Shown: positions 43,139 through 52,812, numbered from the stretch's first letter. The stretch: DNA of 64,000 nucleotides from Flammeovirga sp. EKP202 (GCF_014534745.1 NZ_JACVVP010000004.1:176743-240742); one strand, 5' to 3'. The notes: generated by a model not told the origin, from the sequence alone. Numbers and translations: made by a program.

Positions 43139-44260
43139 ATGAAGTTTATTACAAATCTTACATTTATTACAATAGCAGTTTTAGCATTGGGTTGCGAAAC
43201 ATCTCAAAAGAAATATAAAGATCCTCGTGAGCATGATTCAGCGATGAAATCGGCTTATGATATGCAATCTAAAATACCTCATGCAGTTACTGCCGATGTT
43301 GAAACGGTTCCGGTAAATTCTCCAGTGGATGCTGATGCAGCAGATGATCCCGCAATTTGGTATAACGCTGAGCACCCTGAGCAATCGATTATTATCGGTA
43401 CAGATAAAAAAGCAGGATTATATACTTATAATTTGAAAGGTGAACAACTTGATTATGTTGCAGTAGGTAAAGTAAACAACGTAGATGTGCGTCGTCAATC
43501 TATTGTCAACGGTGATACGTTAACGTTAGTAGCAGCTTCAAACAGAACGCATCATAATGTGAGCATCTTTACAATGGATAGCCTTGGTAAGTTGTCAGAA
43601 ATTAAGATGCCTCAGGAAATCTTGTTGGACGACTCTTATGGTTTCTGTATGTACCAAGATACAGCTTCAACTCCTTATTTCATCATGAATTCAAAGGACG
43701 GAACGATCAAGCAATTCGCTTTGACACTGAAGGAAGATCAATCAGGAGAGCTCTCTTTAGTAAGAGATTTTTCGGTTCCTTCTCAACCAGAAGGAATGGT
43801 AGCAGATGACGCAACAGGTATTTTATATGTAGGTGAAGAGGCAAAAGGTGTTTGGAAAGTAGATTTGACTAATGCCGACTCTAAAATGGAATTTATTGCT
43901 GCAACTGCAATTGAAAACAATGATGCTTTGGTGGCGGATATTGAAGGAATAGCGATTTACAAAACGGGTGAAAAAACAGGTTATCTTATTGCTTCTAGCC
44001 AAGGAAACTTCTCTTATGCTTTATTTTCATTGGAGACAGAGGAATACTTAAAAAGTTTCAAAATTATTGACGGTGCAGTTGATGGTGTAGAGGAAACAGA
44101 CGGTTTAGAGGTTTGTAATATGCCAATCGGTGACCAATACAAAAAAGGAATTTTAGTAGTGCAAGATGGCTTCAATTACGATGGAGATTCATTAAAAGCA
44201 CAAAACTTTAAAATTATCTCTTGGGAAAAGATTCAAAATATCATAGATCAAGCTATTTAA
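43139..44260 (+). CDS. Phytase-like beta-propeller lipoprotein
   Basis: 373 aa from the ATG at 43139; a start at 43109 would place ten residues before an otherwise normal lipoprotein signal (TIAVLALGC, lipobox LGC). The mature part matches the beta-propeller 3-phytase family (PF02333): DADAADDPAIW, SIIIGTDKKAGLYTYNLKG, VGKVNNVDVR and PEGMVADDATGILYVGEE. Such enzymes remove phosphate from phytate with calcium, outside the cell or in the periplasm. The Asp/Glu-rich calcium-binding positions appear retained. An intrinsic terminator follows. Confidence 0.88.
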   Translation: MKFITNLTFITIAVLALGCETSQKKYKDPREHDSAMKSAYDMQSKIPHAVTADVETVPVNSPVDADAADDPAIWYNAEHPEQSIIIGTDKKAGLYTYNLKGEQLDYVAVGKVNNVDVRRQSIVNGDTLTLVAASNRTHHNVSIFTMDSLGKLSEIKMPQEILLDDSYGFCMYQDTASTPYFIMNSKDGTIKQFALTLKEDQSGELSLVRDFSVPSQPEGMVADDATGILYVGEEAKGVWKVDLTNADSKMEFIAATAIENNDALVADIEGIAIYKTGEKTGYLIASSQGNFSYALFSLETEEYLKSFKIIDGAVDGVEETDGLEVCNMPIGDQYKKGILVVQDGFNYDGDSLKAQNFKIISWEKIQNIIDQAI

Positions 44261-44324
44261 TTTAAAAATTACGCATTGAAACAGAAGTAATTGCGTCTTT
44301 TCTCCATACAATTTGATTACAGCA

Positions 44325-44355
44325 AGGTCGCTTTCTTCGGGAAGTGGCCTTTTTT
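44325..44355 (+). terminator. UUCG-loop terminator
   Basis: AGGTCGCTTTC and GGAAGTGGCCT form an 11-bp stem (three G-U pairs) around a TTCG tetraloop, followed by TTTTT. It ends the phytase gene. Confidence 0.75.
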
Positions 44356-44402
44356 GTTTGTATTTTATTTACTAATTAATAAAAAGTGTCAATTGAAACT
44401 AT

Positions 44403-44410
44403 TATTTTTG
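44403..44410 (+). promoter_or_regulatory. Candidate -7 box for tamB-hemF
   Basis: TATTTTTG fits TAnnTTTG, 64 bp before the tamB start; no TTG sits at the usual distance. Confidence 0.35.
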
Positions 44411-44473
44411 TGGGTTAATAAAGTTCTTCGTTTGATGAATGGAGACTAATACAATCTAGCAATATTCTTCAGA

Positions 44474-47400
44474 TTGAGTAATACAGAGACAAAGAAAAAA
44501 GAAAGCAGATGGGTAAGACTTAGGAAACTTTTTTTGATAAGGAAAGTACTGAGGCTTTTACGTGTTTGGATTTTTAGATTCGCTACTCTTTTTATTTTTC
44601 TTTGGATCAGTTTAATTAGTCTTTCACAACTATCTTCAGTACAAACTTATCTGACGCATCAAGTGGCATCAGTAGTGACGAAGAAGACATCACACCCTAC
44701 AACAGTTTCTTCTGTAAAGTTCGACTGGTTTGATAAATGGCGTCTGGAAGAGGTGAAAATCCTTGATCTTGATAGTATCCCTTTGATTGAAGTTGAGTCT
44801 GTAGTGTTGGATTTTTCATTTATATCCATGCTTTACAATGAAGATCAATACATCCATATCGAAGAAACAATCTTAAATTCTCCAAGAGTAGAAATGATCA
44901 TGGATTCTGGTTTAGATTCCATGAACAGCATGACGAAATGGATTCGTTATATGGCTGGAGATCCCACTGGAGTACACCGTTTTGATTACAAAGAACCTGG
45001 AGATATTCACCTGCTTTTTGAAAAGGTGAAATTAAATAATGGTACATATATCATGCTTAATCCTGATGCGAATTTTCGTGAAAAAGGAAAGTTTGATGTC
45101 TATGATATGGAGTTTAGTGGCATCTATGCCGACATTACCCAGTTTAAAATCGTTCGTGATACCATTGCGATGGATGTTCAAAACCTGAGTGCCATTGAAC
45201 GAAGAACGCAGCTCAAAGTGTTTGATATTGATACCTATTTAGCCATTTCCACCACTGGTTTGTCGTTACATGATCTAGATGGTGATATAGGTTCAAGTAC
45301 TTTAAAAGGAAGAATTGATTTCATATACGATGATTATAGCGACTATAATGACTTTTACCATTGTATAGGTTTAGATGTAAAATTAAAGCAGTCAACATTA
45401 CATACGGATGATCTTGCTAGCTTCTTCACTTATTTTGATTCCCTTCATGATTATGTTGTGGGAGATTTCCATCTGGAAGGAACCGTTAATGATTTTGTGG
45501 TAAAGAATACCAACCTCCGTTTTGGTGGTGGTAGTACAGTTAAAGGTGATTTCCAATTCAATAAAGTCATCGCAGAAGAAAGGACAGAAATGGATTTAGT
45601 ATTCCATGATTCCTATTATTTTACTGAAGATTTGATTCCCTATGTTCCTGATTTTATGCGAGAGTACATCAATATGTTTGGTGCAGTTGCCTTGGATGGA
45701 ACATTTAAAGGAAACCTTGAAGATTTTGAGTTAGATGGGGTATTGAATTCAGATTATGGTGTCATTACTCCCAAAATGGATATTTCCATACCCGAAGAAT
45801 CGTATGTAGGCTATCTGAGAACAGATAGTTTAAACCTTGGGAAAGTTTTTGATACACCACTTTTAGGGAATTTTGATTTTGAAGGAGATATAGTAGGAAA
45901 AGGTTTTAGTGTCGATGAGTTGGCTCTTAACCTCAATGCTTCCATCAAAAGACTTGGAATAAAAGGGTATGACTATACCAATATTTATCTTGATAGCACG
46001 TATATGAAAGAAGGGTATTTCAATGGTGAATTAGTTGTCAAGGATCCTAATATTAAATTTTACTTGAAAGGGCTTCTGGATTTCAATGATAGTACTTTTA
46101 AATTCCAATCAGGAGTAGATATTCCTAACTTCAAAAAAATTAATTTATCCTCAAAAAATGTAGGTTTATTTACAAAAATGGAAGCCTCATTTGATAGAGT
46201 AATTGATAATGGAGTGTCTGGTGGTTTATCATTTTATGATACTAAAGTCTTCAATAAAAAAAGGGAACTCAATATCGATAAACTGATGGGCGTCACGAAC
46301 ATCATGCCTTCAGGACTACGATTGGTCAATATAGAATCGGATTTTATGAGCTTTAATATGGCGGGCTTTTTCGATCTGCCAATGCTCACAAATGATATTA
46401 TTGATGCAATTGATGAAAGCTACCTGTCTCTTTTTGGAGATGAAGAAACACAGCATAAATACTACACAAAAAAGAAAAAAAGGAAAGAAGCATTTGGCGA
46501 GAAAAACTATTCTGTAGATGCAGAACTAAGCTTTATGAATGTCAATGATGTGATTTCTATTTTCACAGATAGTATACAAATTGCCGATGACACAAAATTG
46601 ATTTTAGAAGCCTCTTTTGGTAAAAATGTAGGTTTTCATTCCAAACTCTTTAGTGATCACCTTCATTTCTATGGTGTCAATTTAGACTCCAATTACGTCA
46701 ATTATTTTGCGGAGAAAGACGGTTATTCTAGTGATTATAATACCTCTTTGGAAGTAAAGTCAAAAGCTCAAGACATCAATGGCTTTTTATCAAAAGATTT
46801 TAATTTTTCGGCTTTTACCGTAGATGAACATTTGGTTTTTGATACTAAAATTGATGTTTATAATTATGATCTAGCACTGAACTTGAAAGGAGACATTTTA
46901 TTAGATAAAGACAGTGTGGTGTTTAGATTGCCTCAGTCAAATATTTTCTGGGAAAAAGAAACATGGACAACTGAGGATTCTGAGCCTTCAAAGATTGTGT
47001 TATATCAAGACGGTGTTTATTTCCACAACTTTAATGTTAGAAATAAAGAGGAAACGATTTACCTGAATGGTTGGGCCAAAAAGAATGTTGATAAATACCT
47101 TCATCTAAAATCACAAAATCTAAACTTATCTTCCTTTCAGAAATACCTTGAGCAAGACATAAATGGTCAAGTAGATTCCTTGGACCTATATATTGAAGAT
47201 TTATTTATCTCGCCGAGAGTGTATGGGCATGTTGCTGTAGATTCGTTGAGTATTGATGGTTATTTTCTTGGAGATTTAAAAGGAGAATCGGAGTGGACGA
47301 AAGAAAAATTAAATGTCAACCTTCAGATATTAGACAATACAGAGAAGCGTTTTAATTTATCCGGAAATTATTACCCCGAGAATAAGAATAATCAATTGGA

Positions 47401-49171
47401 TATGAAATTGGAAGTCAATGATCTTCCGTTAGGTATTTTCCAACCTTTCATTTCTGAAGTTGTTGAAAAACTAGAAGGGCAAACGACCGGTTGGGTTAAA
47501 ATTTCCGGTAATGCCGATAAGCCAAAACTTTGGGGAAGTGTCTACGCCAAAAAAGGATTGATACGCTTAGTGTACCTTGGGGTAGATTATATTTTTGGGG
47601 ATACACAAGATCTACCAAGAATCCTTATTCGCCCTAATAAAATTTATACTGAAAACTTAAGGACAGTAGACGAGTACGGACATTATGCTTACATCAATGG
47701 TGGAATTAATTTCAAAGAAGGGTTTGATGAAATGAACGTTGGACTTGACGTTGATTTTGATGATTTCTTCATTATGAAAAAAAATGAAAAGGGGAATGAT
47801 CTATTTTATGGTACGGCTTTCGGTACTGGAAATGTAAACGTATCAGGTCCTTTTGATGATATTATTATTGATGTCAATGCAACAACAAACAAAAGAACTA
47901 AGATCTATATACCATTAAATGAAATAGACTACTCAGAAACAGACCCTTATATTGTTTATGTACAGCGAGATACTTCTCAAAATAATACAGATAAAGAGGA
48001 AGTAGAAGAACCAACAAGTGCAGCAACAAAACAGGCGAACTTTCAAATGAAAATGAATCTTGATATTACGCCTGATGCTTATTGTGAATTAATTTTCGAT
48101 AAAAAAACGGGTGATATTATCAGGGGTAATGGCTTAGGGAAAATTCAAATGAACATTGACAAGAACAGAGAGTTCGAAATGTATGGCAATGTTGAAATTG
48201 TAAAAGGAGCCTATAATTTCACCATGAAAGTGGCAGAGTTTAACTTAGTAGATAAAAAGTTTGTCATTGACAAAGGTTCTACACTTTCGTGGAATGGTGA
48301 TCCTTACGAAGCTCAGATGAATATTATCGCAAAATATGAGCAAAGAGTGAGTTTATTACCCTTAATTGACATACAGGACAGTACAGTGAGAAATGCTCCG
48401 GAAATTGTGAAAAGGTATCCTGCCGATGTGGATTTGATGATCAAAGGAGATCTTTCTAATCCTCAACTTGCCTTTGATATTGATATCCACGATTATCCTG
48501 CAACTGTAGTCACGCAAGCAGGACCTGTCTCTTTAGAAAGTTATGTTGCGGCTTTTGAGGAGCGTATCCATAGAGATGAACAGGAACTGAACCGTCAGGT
48601 ATTTGGCTTGATCGTAATGCGTCAATTACTCTCTAATGATTCTTATGGTGGTTTTGGGCAGACAGCCTCTAGTAGTGTGAGTGAATTATTGACCAATCAG
48701 CTCAGTTATATACTTTCTCAGGTGGATGATAATTTTGAGATAGACCTTGATATGAGTGGTCTAGACCGGGAAGCATTACAAAATTTACAGATGCGTCTGT
48801 CGTATACTTTTGCTCAGGGAAAAGTGAGGGTGACAAGGGATGGAGGGTTTACGGATAATCAAAACCAAACAACCGCCGCTTCAGTGTTGGGAGATTGGAC
48901 TGTAGAAGTAGTCATTTCTCAAGATGGTGCATTAAGAGCAAAATTCTATCAGAAATACAGACAGGATGTTTATTATACAACAGCAAATCAAGATAATACA
49001 TCCCTAACAGGGGCAAGTGTTATGCACACAAAAAGCTTTGATAATTTTAAACAAATTACTTCCAATAAAAATAAACTGGAAAAAACGAAGCGCCCTAAAC
49101 ACTATAGAAGACACCTTAGAAAACTTAAAAAAGAAGAAAAGCGAAAAAAAAATGAAGCAAATACAGAGTAG
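44474..49171 (+). CDS. tamB: Translocation and assembly module protein TamB (DUF490)
   Basis: 1565 aa, start TTG at 44474 since no in-frame ATG lies between it and an upstream stop at 44447. One TM helix (~residues 35-55) follows a basic N-terminus, and the remaining ~1500 residues form a long repetitive beta-taco structure (e.g. LNLGKVFDTPLLGNFDFEGD; LHLKSQNLNLSSFQKYL). The C-terminal DUF490 region carries GGFGQTASSSVSELLTNQL and NFEIDLDMSGLD. TamB-like proteins bridge the periplasm to move lipids or help outer-membrane assembly. No tamA lies nearby, as is common in Bacteroidota. It overlaps hemF by 20 nt. Confidence 0.9.
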   Translation: MSNTETKKKESRWVRLRKLFLIRKVLRLLRVWIFRFATLFIFLWISLISLSQLSSVQTYLTHQVASVVTKKTSHPTTVSSVKFDWFDKWRLEEVKILDLDSIPLIEVESVVLDFSFISMLYNEDQYIHIEETILNSPRVEMIMDSGLDSMNSMTKWIRYMAGDPTGVHRFDYKEPGDIHLLFEKVKLNNGTYIMLNPDANFREKGKFDVYDMEFSGIYADITQFKIVRDTIAMDVQNLSAIERRTQLKVFDIDTYLAISTTGLSLHDLDGDIGSSTLKGRIDFIYDDYSDYNDFYHCIGLDVKLKQSTLHTDDLASFFTYFDSLHDYVVGDFHLEGTVNDFVVKNTNLRFGGGSTVKGDFQFNKVIAEERTEMDLVFHDSYYFTEDLIPYVPDFMREYINMFGAVALDGTFKGNLEDFELDGVLNSDYGVITPKMDISIPEESYVGYLRTDSLNLGKVFDTPLLGNFDFEGDIVGKGFSVDELALNLNASIKRLGIKGYDYTNIYLDSTYMKEGYFNGELVVKDPNIKFYLKGLLDFNDSTFKFQSGVDIPNFKKINLSSKNVGLFTKMEASFDRVIDNGVSGGLSFYDTKVFNKKRELNIDKLMGVTNIMPSGLRLVNIESDFMSFNMAGFFDLPMLTNDIIDAIDESYLSLFGDEETQHKYYTKKKKRKEAFGEKNYSVDAELSFMNVNDVISIFTDSIQIADDTKLILEASFGKNVGFHSKLFSDHLHFYGVNLDSNYVNYFAEKDGYSSDYNTSLEVKSKAQDINGFLSKDFNFSAFTVDEHLVFDTKIDVYNYDLALNLKGDILLDKDSVVFRLPQSNIFWEKETWTTEDSEPSKIVLYQDGVYFHNFNVRNKEETIYLNGWAKKNVDKYLHLKSQNLNLSSFQKYLEQDINGQVDSLDLYIEDLFISPRVYGHVAVDSLSIDGYFLGDLKGESEWTKEKLNVNLQILDNTEKRFNLSGNYYPENKNNQLDMKLEVNDLPLGIFQPFISEVVEKLEGQTTGWVKISGNADKPKLWGSVYAKKGLIRLVYLGVDYIFGDTQDLPRILIRPNKIYTENLRTVDEYGHYAYINGGINFKEGFDEMNVGLDVDFDDFFIMKKNEKGNDLFYGTAFGTGNVNVSGPFDDIIIDVNATTNKRTKIYIPLNEIDYSETDPYIVYVQRDTSQNNTDKEEVEEPTSAATKQANFQMKMNLDITPDAYCELIFDKKTGDIIRGNGLGKIQMNIDKNREFEMYGNVEIVKGAYNFTMKVAEFNLVDKKFVIDKGSTLSWNGDPYEAQMNIIAKYEQRVSLLPLIDIQDSTVRNAPEIVKRYPADVDLMIKGDLSNPQLAFDIDIHDYPATVVTQAGPVSLESYVAAFEERIHRDEQELNRQVFGLIVMRQLLSNDSYGGFGQTASSSVSELLTNQLSYILSQVDDNFEIDLDMSGLDREALQNLQMRLSYTFAQGKVRVTRDGGFTDNQNQTTAASVLGDWTVEVVISQDGALRAKFYQKYRQDVYYTTANQDNTSLTGASVMHTKSFDNFKQITSNKNKLEKTKRPKHYRRHLRKLKKEEKRKKNEANTE

Positions 49172-50063
49172 TGAAATTACGGCCTGGTTCAAAGGGCTGC
49201 AAAACGATATATGTAGAGATCTGGAATTAATTGACGGTAAAGCTAAATTCCAAGAGGATCTGTGGGAACGTCCTGGCGGCGGCGGTGGCAGAACAAGAGT
49301 GATCAAAGATGGTAATATCATTGCAAAAGGAGGAGTTAACTTTTCTTTGGTTGAAGGACCTTTATCCGCTCAAATGGCCAAAGCTTTAAAAGTAGAAGCA
49401 GCGGAAACATTTAAAGCGACTGGTGTTTCAATTGTACTACACCCTCAAAGCCCAATGGTTCCTATTATTCATATGAACGTACGTTACTTTGAGCTTTCTA
49501 ATGGAGAGTATTGGTTTGGGGGAGGAATTGATTTGACGCCACATTACGTTGATCAATCCGCTGCAGCTGATTTCCATCAGCACCTGTTCGAGGCATGTGA
49601 GAATACCAAAATAGGATATTATGACCGCTTTAAAGAATGGGCAGATAACTATTTCTTTATCCCTCATAGAGATGAAACAAGGGGAATCGGTGGTATTTTC
49701 TTTGATCGATTAAAGCCAGATGTGGAGGGATTAAATCCTGACCAATTATGGCACTTTGTTCAAGATGTCGGAGAATCTTTCATACCTGCTTATAAGGAAC
49801 AAGTAGAGAAATTTAAAGATGTGCCTTTTGGAGAAAAAGAGCTGAACTGGCAGAAATTAAGAAGAGGTAGATACGCTGAGTTCAATTTGGTGTGGGATAG
49901 AGGTACTAAATTTGGTTTGGAGAGCCACGGTCGAACAGAGTCGATTTTAATGAGTTTGCCTCCTCAAGCCAATTGGGAATATGATTATAAACCAAAAGCA
50001 GGATCTAAAGAAGAAGAAACTTTAGGTTTACTAAAGAAAGGAGTGAATTGGTTAAATCAATAA
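49152..50063 (+). CDS. hemF: Oxygen-dependent coproporphyrinogen III oxidase
   Basis: 303 aa from the ATG at 49152; longer in-frame starts run back into tamB and would add 45 residues not found in the family. The enzyme decarboxylates coproporphyrinogen III in haem synthesis using O2. Signatures: RPGGGGGRTRVI, IIHMNVRYFE, WFGGGIDLTPHY, FIPHRDETRGIGGIFFD and NLVWDRGTKFGLESHGRTES. The start overlaps the tamB stop by 20 nt. A 421-bp repeat begins 25 bp after the stop, ahead of the gene's likely terminator. Confidence 0.95.
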   Translation: MKQIQSSEITAWFKGLQNDICRDLELIDGKAKFQEDLWERPGGGGGRTRVIKDGNIIAKGGVNFSLVEGPLSAQMAKALKVEAAETFKATGVSIVLHPQSPMVPIIHMNVRYFELSNGEYWFGGGIDLTPHYVDQSAAADFHQHLFEACENTKIGYYDRFKEWADNYFFIPHRDETRGIGGIFFDRLKPDVEGLNPDQLWHFVQDVGESFIPAYKEQVEKFKDVPFGEKELNWQKLRRGRYAEFNLVWDRGTKFGLESHGRTESILMSLPPQANWEYDYKPKAGSKEEETLGLLKKGVNWLNQ

Positions 50064-50088
50064 AACACCAATAAATTACCTTATTTAC

Positions 50089-50509
50089 TACACTGTAAAT
50101 TAAATTATAGCAATTCCTTTTATGAAGGATAAAGGGTAGTGTATTGTGGTTCGTGAGGACGTTGCAATGCAACGTCCCTACAGAACTGCATTTTAGAAGG
50201 TGAGTACAAAACTCTGGTCTTTGATCTATAATCAGTCATTTAGTGGTAACTTCCTTGGCCTTGAAGGGAAAAGCGTGAAGAATTTCATGTATTGAGCCGT
50301 TAAAAATGATTTTTTTGTTTGAGCTTTAGCGAGTTTAAAATCATTTAGGCGAAATGAATGAAATTTAGCTTTTGACTTCAAAGCCTTGGATTTTTTGCTT
50401 CGTTTTTGTTTCAAGACAAAAATGAAGAAGAAGGAAGCTTGAAAGTAGTTCCTATAAAATCTAGTAGAAATACGGATTGAAAGTTTGCTGTAATTTAGTT
50501 TACAATGTA
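50089..50509. mobile_element. 421-bp MITE-like element with 23-bp terminal inverted repeats
   Basis: The left end begins TACACTGTAAATTAAATT (50089) and the right end, read in reverse, begins TACATTGTAAACTAAATT (50509); both continue to AGC, giving 23-bp imperfect terminal inverted repeats with TA at each boundary, as in IS630/mariner-type targets. An inverted homologue lies at 37896-38318. No transposase is encoded: the ORF at 50232-50414 is repetitive low-complexity sequence and shares FPSRP with the ORF of the other copy. It fills the gap after hemF. Confidence 0.75.
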
Positions 50510-50517
50510 TTTGCTAT

Positions 50518-50558
50518 AACCTTCCTTATTCATTGAAATAGTATAAGGAAGGGTTTTT
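50518..50558 (+). terminator. Terminator, probably hemF's own, displaced by the repeat
   Basis: AACCTTCCTTAT pairs with ATAAGGAAGG, then GTTTTTG. It lies 9 bp beyond the MITE-like element and over 450 bp from the hemF stop. Confidence 0.6.
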
Positions 50559-50604
50559 GTATCGTAAAATATGAACATCTAGTTGATCAGCTAGATATTA
50601 GAAA

Positions 50605-50661
50605 TAAGTACAAAGTCAAAAATAAATCATAGTTAGTTCTAATTTATTTTTTGTGAGTACA
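50605..50661. repeat. 57-bp palindromic repeat (AAGTAC/GTACTT family)
   Basis: TAAGTACAAAGTCAAAAATA at one end and a GAGTACA-containing end at the other. In reverse orientation it matches 36458-36519 with few substitutions, including the TATTTTTGACTTTGTACTTA arm. Confidence 0.6.
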
Positions 50662-50709
50662 ACGCTAAAAAACGTATTAATAGTGGTTCTATTGAAAGTT
50701 TTTTGAAGG

Positions 50710-50767
50710 AAGTAATCGCAAAACAATAAATAGAATTAGTATTAGATAATTTTGAATTTGTACTTAA
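50710..50767. repeat. 58-bp palindromic repeat (AAGTAC/GTACTT family)
   Basis: The right part (TAGAATTAGTATTA, then TAATTTTG at 50747-50754 and GTACTTAA) is homologous to the reverse of 16542-16597. The left part is diverged. The TAATTTTG box points to the SUMF1-like gene, 26 bp downstream of the unit. Confidence 0.55.
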
Positions 50768-50792
50768 CTAACTTAAAGAGTCACAAACTATA

Positions 50793-52592
50793 ATGTACAA
50801 ACTATTACTATTCTTTTTCTTATTGCCATCAATGGTTCATGCTCAAGTGAATTTGGATGAATTTTTAGACAAGTATTCTGATCTATGTCCCGGTGCTGTA
50901 AACTTAGTCATCAATGATAGTGTAATTATTGATGAAACTGAAATAACACATTTAGAATGGATGCTAAGTGTTCATTCGCAGTCTTTTAGTAGAAGGTATT
51001 ATAAATCACTTTTACCTGATACCGTTTGTTGGATGAATAATGGTAGTACCAATATTGAGCTTACAAAACACTATTTAAGGTATCCAGGCTTTAGGTATTA
51101 TCCCATGGTAGGGGTTTCTTATGATCAAGCGGTAAATTATTGTAAGTGGAGATCAAAAGTGGTCAATCATTACTTACCGATAAGAAAAGAAAAATATAAA
51201 AAGCTAAGAGATTATACTATCGAAATAGAATACCGTTTACCTACAAAGGAAGAGTGGGAAATAGCAGCCTCATCAGGTTTAGACCTCAAACAGTTTCCTC
51301 ATGGAGTTCGTCGCCCTTATGATCCAGACTTTATTTCTAAAGAGACGAATAGAAAAAAGAAAAAGTCAAAAGCGAAATGGTATAAAGATCAAATCAATAA
51401 AATAGAGGAAGCATCCAACAAAGACCTTTTTTTATCAAAAGAGTTGATACCAATGGAGTTTAATGTCTATGAAAATTATTACTCTCCAGATATGCAGGCG
51501 TATAGGTTGGAATTTCAAAAAGAAGGAATGAATTCTCATACTACATGGGTTTATGAAAGTAACCCCAACAAATATGGTATTTATCAAATGATAGGTAATG
51601 TTTCAGAATTGACGGTTGAAAGAGGGGTAGCCAAAGGAGGTTCTTACAAAGACAAGATTAATGACTTCACAATAAAAACAGATTTTAAATATACGAAGCC
51701 TTCTGAAAGTATAGGCTTTAGATGTGTTGGAGTTTTGAAAGTATACAAAAAGGGAGAAAAGGCTCCTCCAGTTAATATTCCTCTAAAAAAGCAAATTACT
51801 CTAGATCTTAATTATGAGTTAGTGAATAATTATCTGACAAAGGTTGAGAGTGAAGAAAAAGAGTATTCTGTAATTAGGAAATTAGGTCATGATGAACTGA
51901 ATAAGTATTCAGATGGTATTACTTCATCAGTCGTTAATGATTCTTCAAGTCTTTTAAAGCAAAAAGCTCGTTTGATGTTAGAGGCTTATTCTAAGGCTAA
52001 CAAACTCTTTCCAACTGAATGGATTCCTAAAAGTGATCTGGAGGAATTAAAAAGAGAAAGAATAGCACTTTCGGTTGATACCTTATCTGTATCGCAACTT
52101 TTAGCGATGAATGTGCAAGAATGGGTTGAAATTAAGATTGACCTTTTAAAACTTGAAATGAATTATGAGTTAGTTCATAACTACTTAAGACTTATTGAAA
52201 CTGATAAAGCGTCTGACTCTTATCTTCAAAAAATTGACCCAAGTATTCGAATTCTATATACCAATAATTTATTGATACAATATTATAAAGAGTCTTATGA
52301 GAAAGCTTTATACAATCTAGAAACTTTCCGTAAGGAAAATTCACATTATGGGGATTTGAGAGAAAAGTTTCCGACGGTCTACCCTAAACTAGTAAGAGAA
52401 AATAGAATAGCTCATAGAGATTACTGGGTGTCTTCCATAAGGTATTTTTTGGAAGACTATTATTTAAAAGGAAAACTGTTCCCAGAGCATTGGATTCCAA
52501 CTCATGAAAAAAATAAACTTATGAATGAGTCCTATTATCTAGAATTGGGTGAACAATTGCGAGAATTAGAAAGGCAAAGCAGTTTATTTTAA
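50793..52592 (+). CDS. SUMF1/FGE-like secreted protein with a duplicated C-terminal module
   Basis: 599 aa with a signal peptide (LLFFFLLPSMVHAQ). Residues ~45-315 are a formylglycine-generating-enzyme-like (SUMF1) domain: GVSYDQAVNYCKWRS, YRLPTKEEWEIAA, GNVSELTVERGVAKGGSY and the closing ESIGFRCVG. The Cys pair that makes FGE catalytic is not apparent, so a non-enzymatic role like that of the gliding proteins GldJ/GldK is plausible. From ~337 to 578 an ~85-125-residue module occurs twice (LNYELVNNYL...LFPTEWIPKSDLEELK and MNYELVHNYL...LFPEHWIPTHEKNKLM). I do not recognise that module. The promoter box may come from the repeat at 50710. Confidence 0.8.
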   Translation: MYKLLLFFFLLPSMVHAQVNLDEFLDKYSDLCPGAVNLVINDSVIIDETEITHLEWMLSVHSQSFSRRYYKSLLPDTVCWMNNGSTNIELTKHYLRYPGFRYYPMVGVSYDQAVNYCKWRSKVVNHYLPIRKEKYKKLRDYTIEIEYRLPTKEEWEIAASSGLDLKQFPHGVRRPYDPDFISKETNRKKKKSKAKWYKDQINKIEEASNKDLFLSKELIPMEFNVYENYYSPDMQAYRLEFQKEGMNSHTTWVYESNPNKYGIYQMIGNVSELTVERGVAKGGSYKDKINDFTIKTDFKYTKPSESIGFRCVGVLKVYKKGEKAPPVNIPLKKQITLDLNYELVNNYLTKVESEEKEYSVIRKLGHDELNKYSDGITSSVVNDSSSLLKQKARLMLEAYSKANKLFPTEWIPKSDLEELKRERIALSVDTLSVSQLLAMNVQEWVEIKIDLLKLEMNYELVHNYLRLIETDKASDSYLQKIDPSIRILYTNNLLIQYYKESYEKALYNLETFRKENSHYGDLREKFPTVYPKLVRENRIAHRDYWVSSIRYFLEDYYLKGKLFPEHWIPTHEKNKLMNESYYLELGEQLRELERQSSLF

Positions 52593-52603
52593 AAAAGAAT
52601 GAA

Positions 52604-52812
52604 TACACTGTAAACTAAGCTTTCAGCTATTTGTTTTTTTTTGAAATCAGGAGATTTCTGATGATTTATAGGATACGAATGAAATTTAGCTTTTGACTTC
52701 AAAGCCTAGATTTTTTGCTTCGTTTTTCATCAATGGAAAAATGAAGAAGAAAGAAGCTTGAAAGTAGACACTATAAATCTTGTAGAAAGATCGATTGAAA
52801 ATTTGTATTCAA
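52604..52812. mobile_element. Shortened MITE-like element
   Basis: It starts TACACTGTAAACTAAG (52604) like the 50089 element, then after ~60 unrelated bases resumes with the right-hand half of that element (GAATGAAATTTAGCTTTTGA near 52677, to about 52812). About 180 bp of the interior is missing and the right terminal repeat is not clear. It fills most of the 318-bp gap after the SUMF1-like gene; no gene is present. Confidence 0.6.

Noticed and set aside
50232..50414. 60-aa minus-strand ORF in the 50.1-50.5 kb repeat
   Set aside because: Same explanation as the 38.1 kb ORF: lysine-rich by-product of the repeat.
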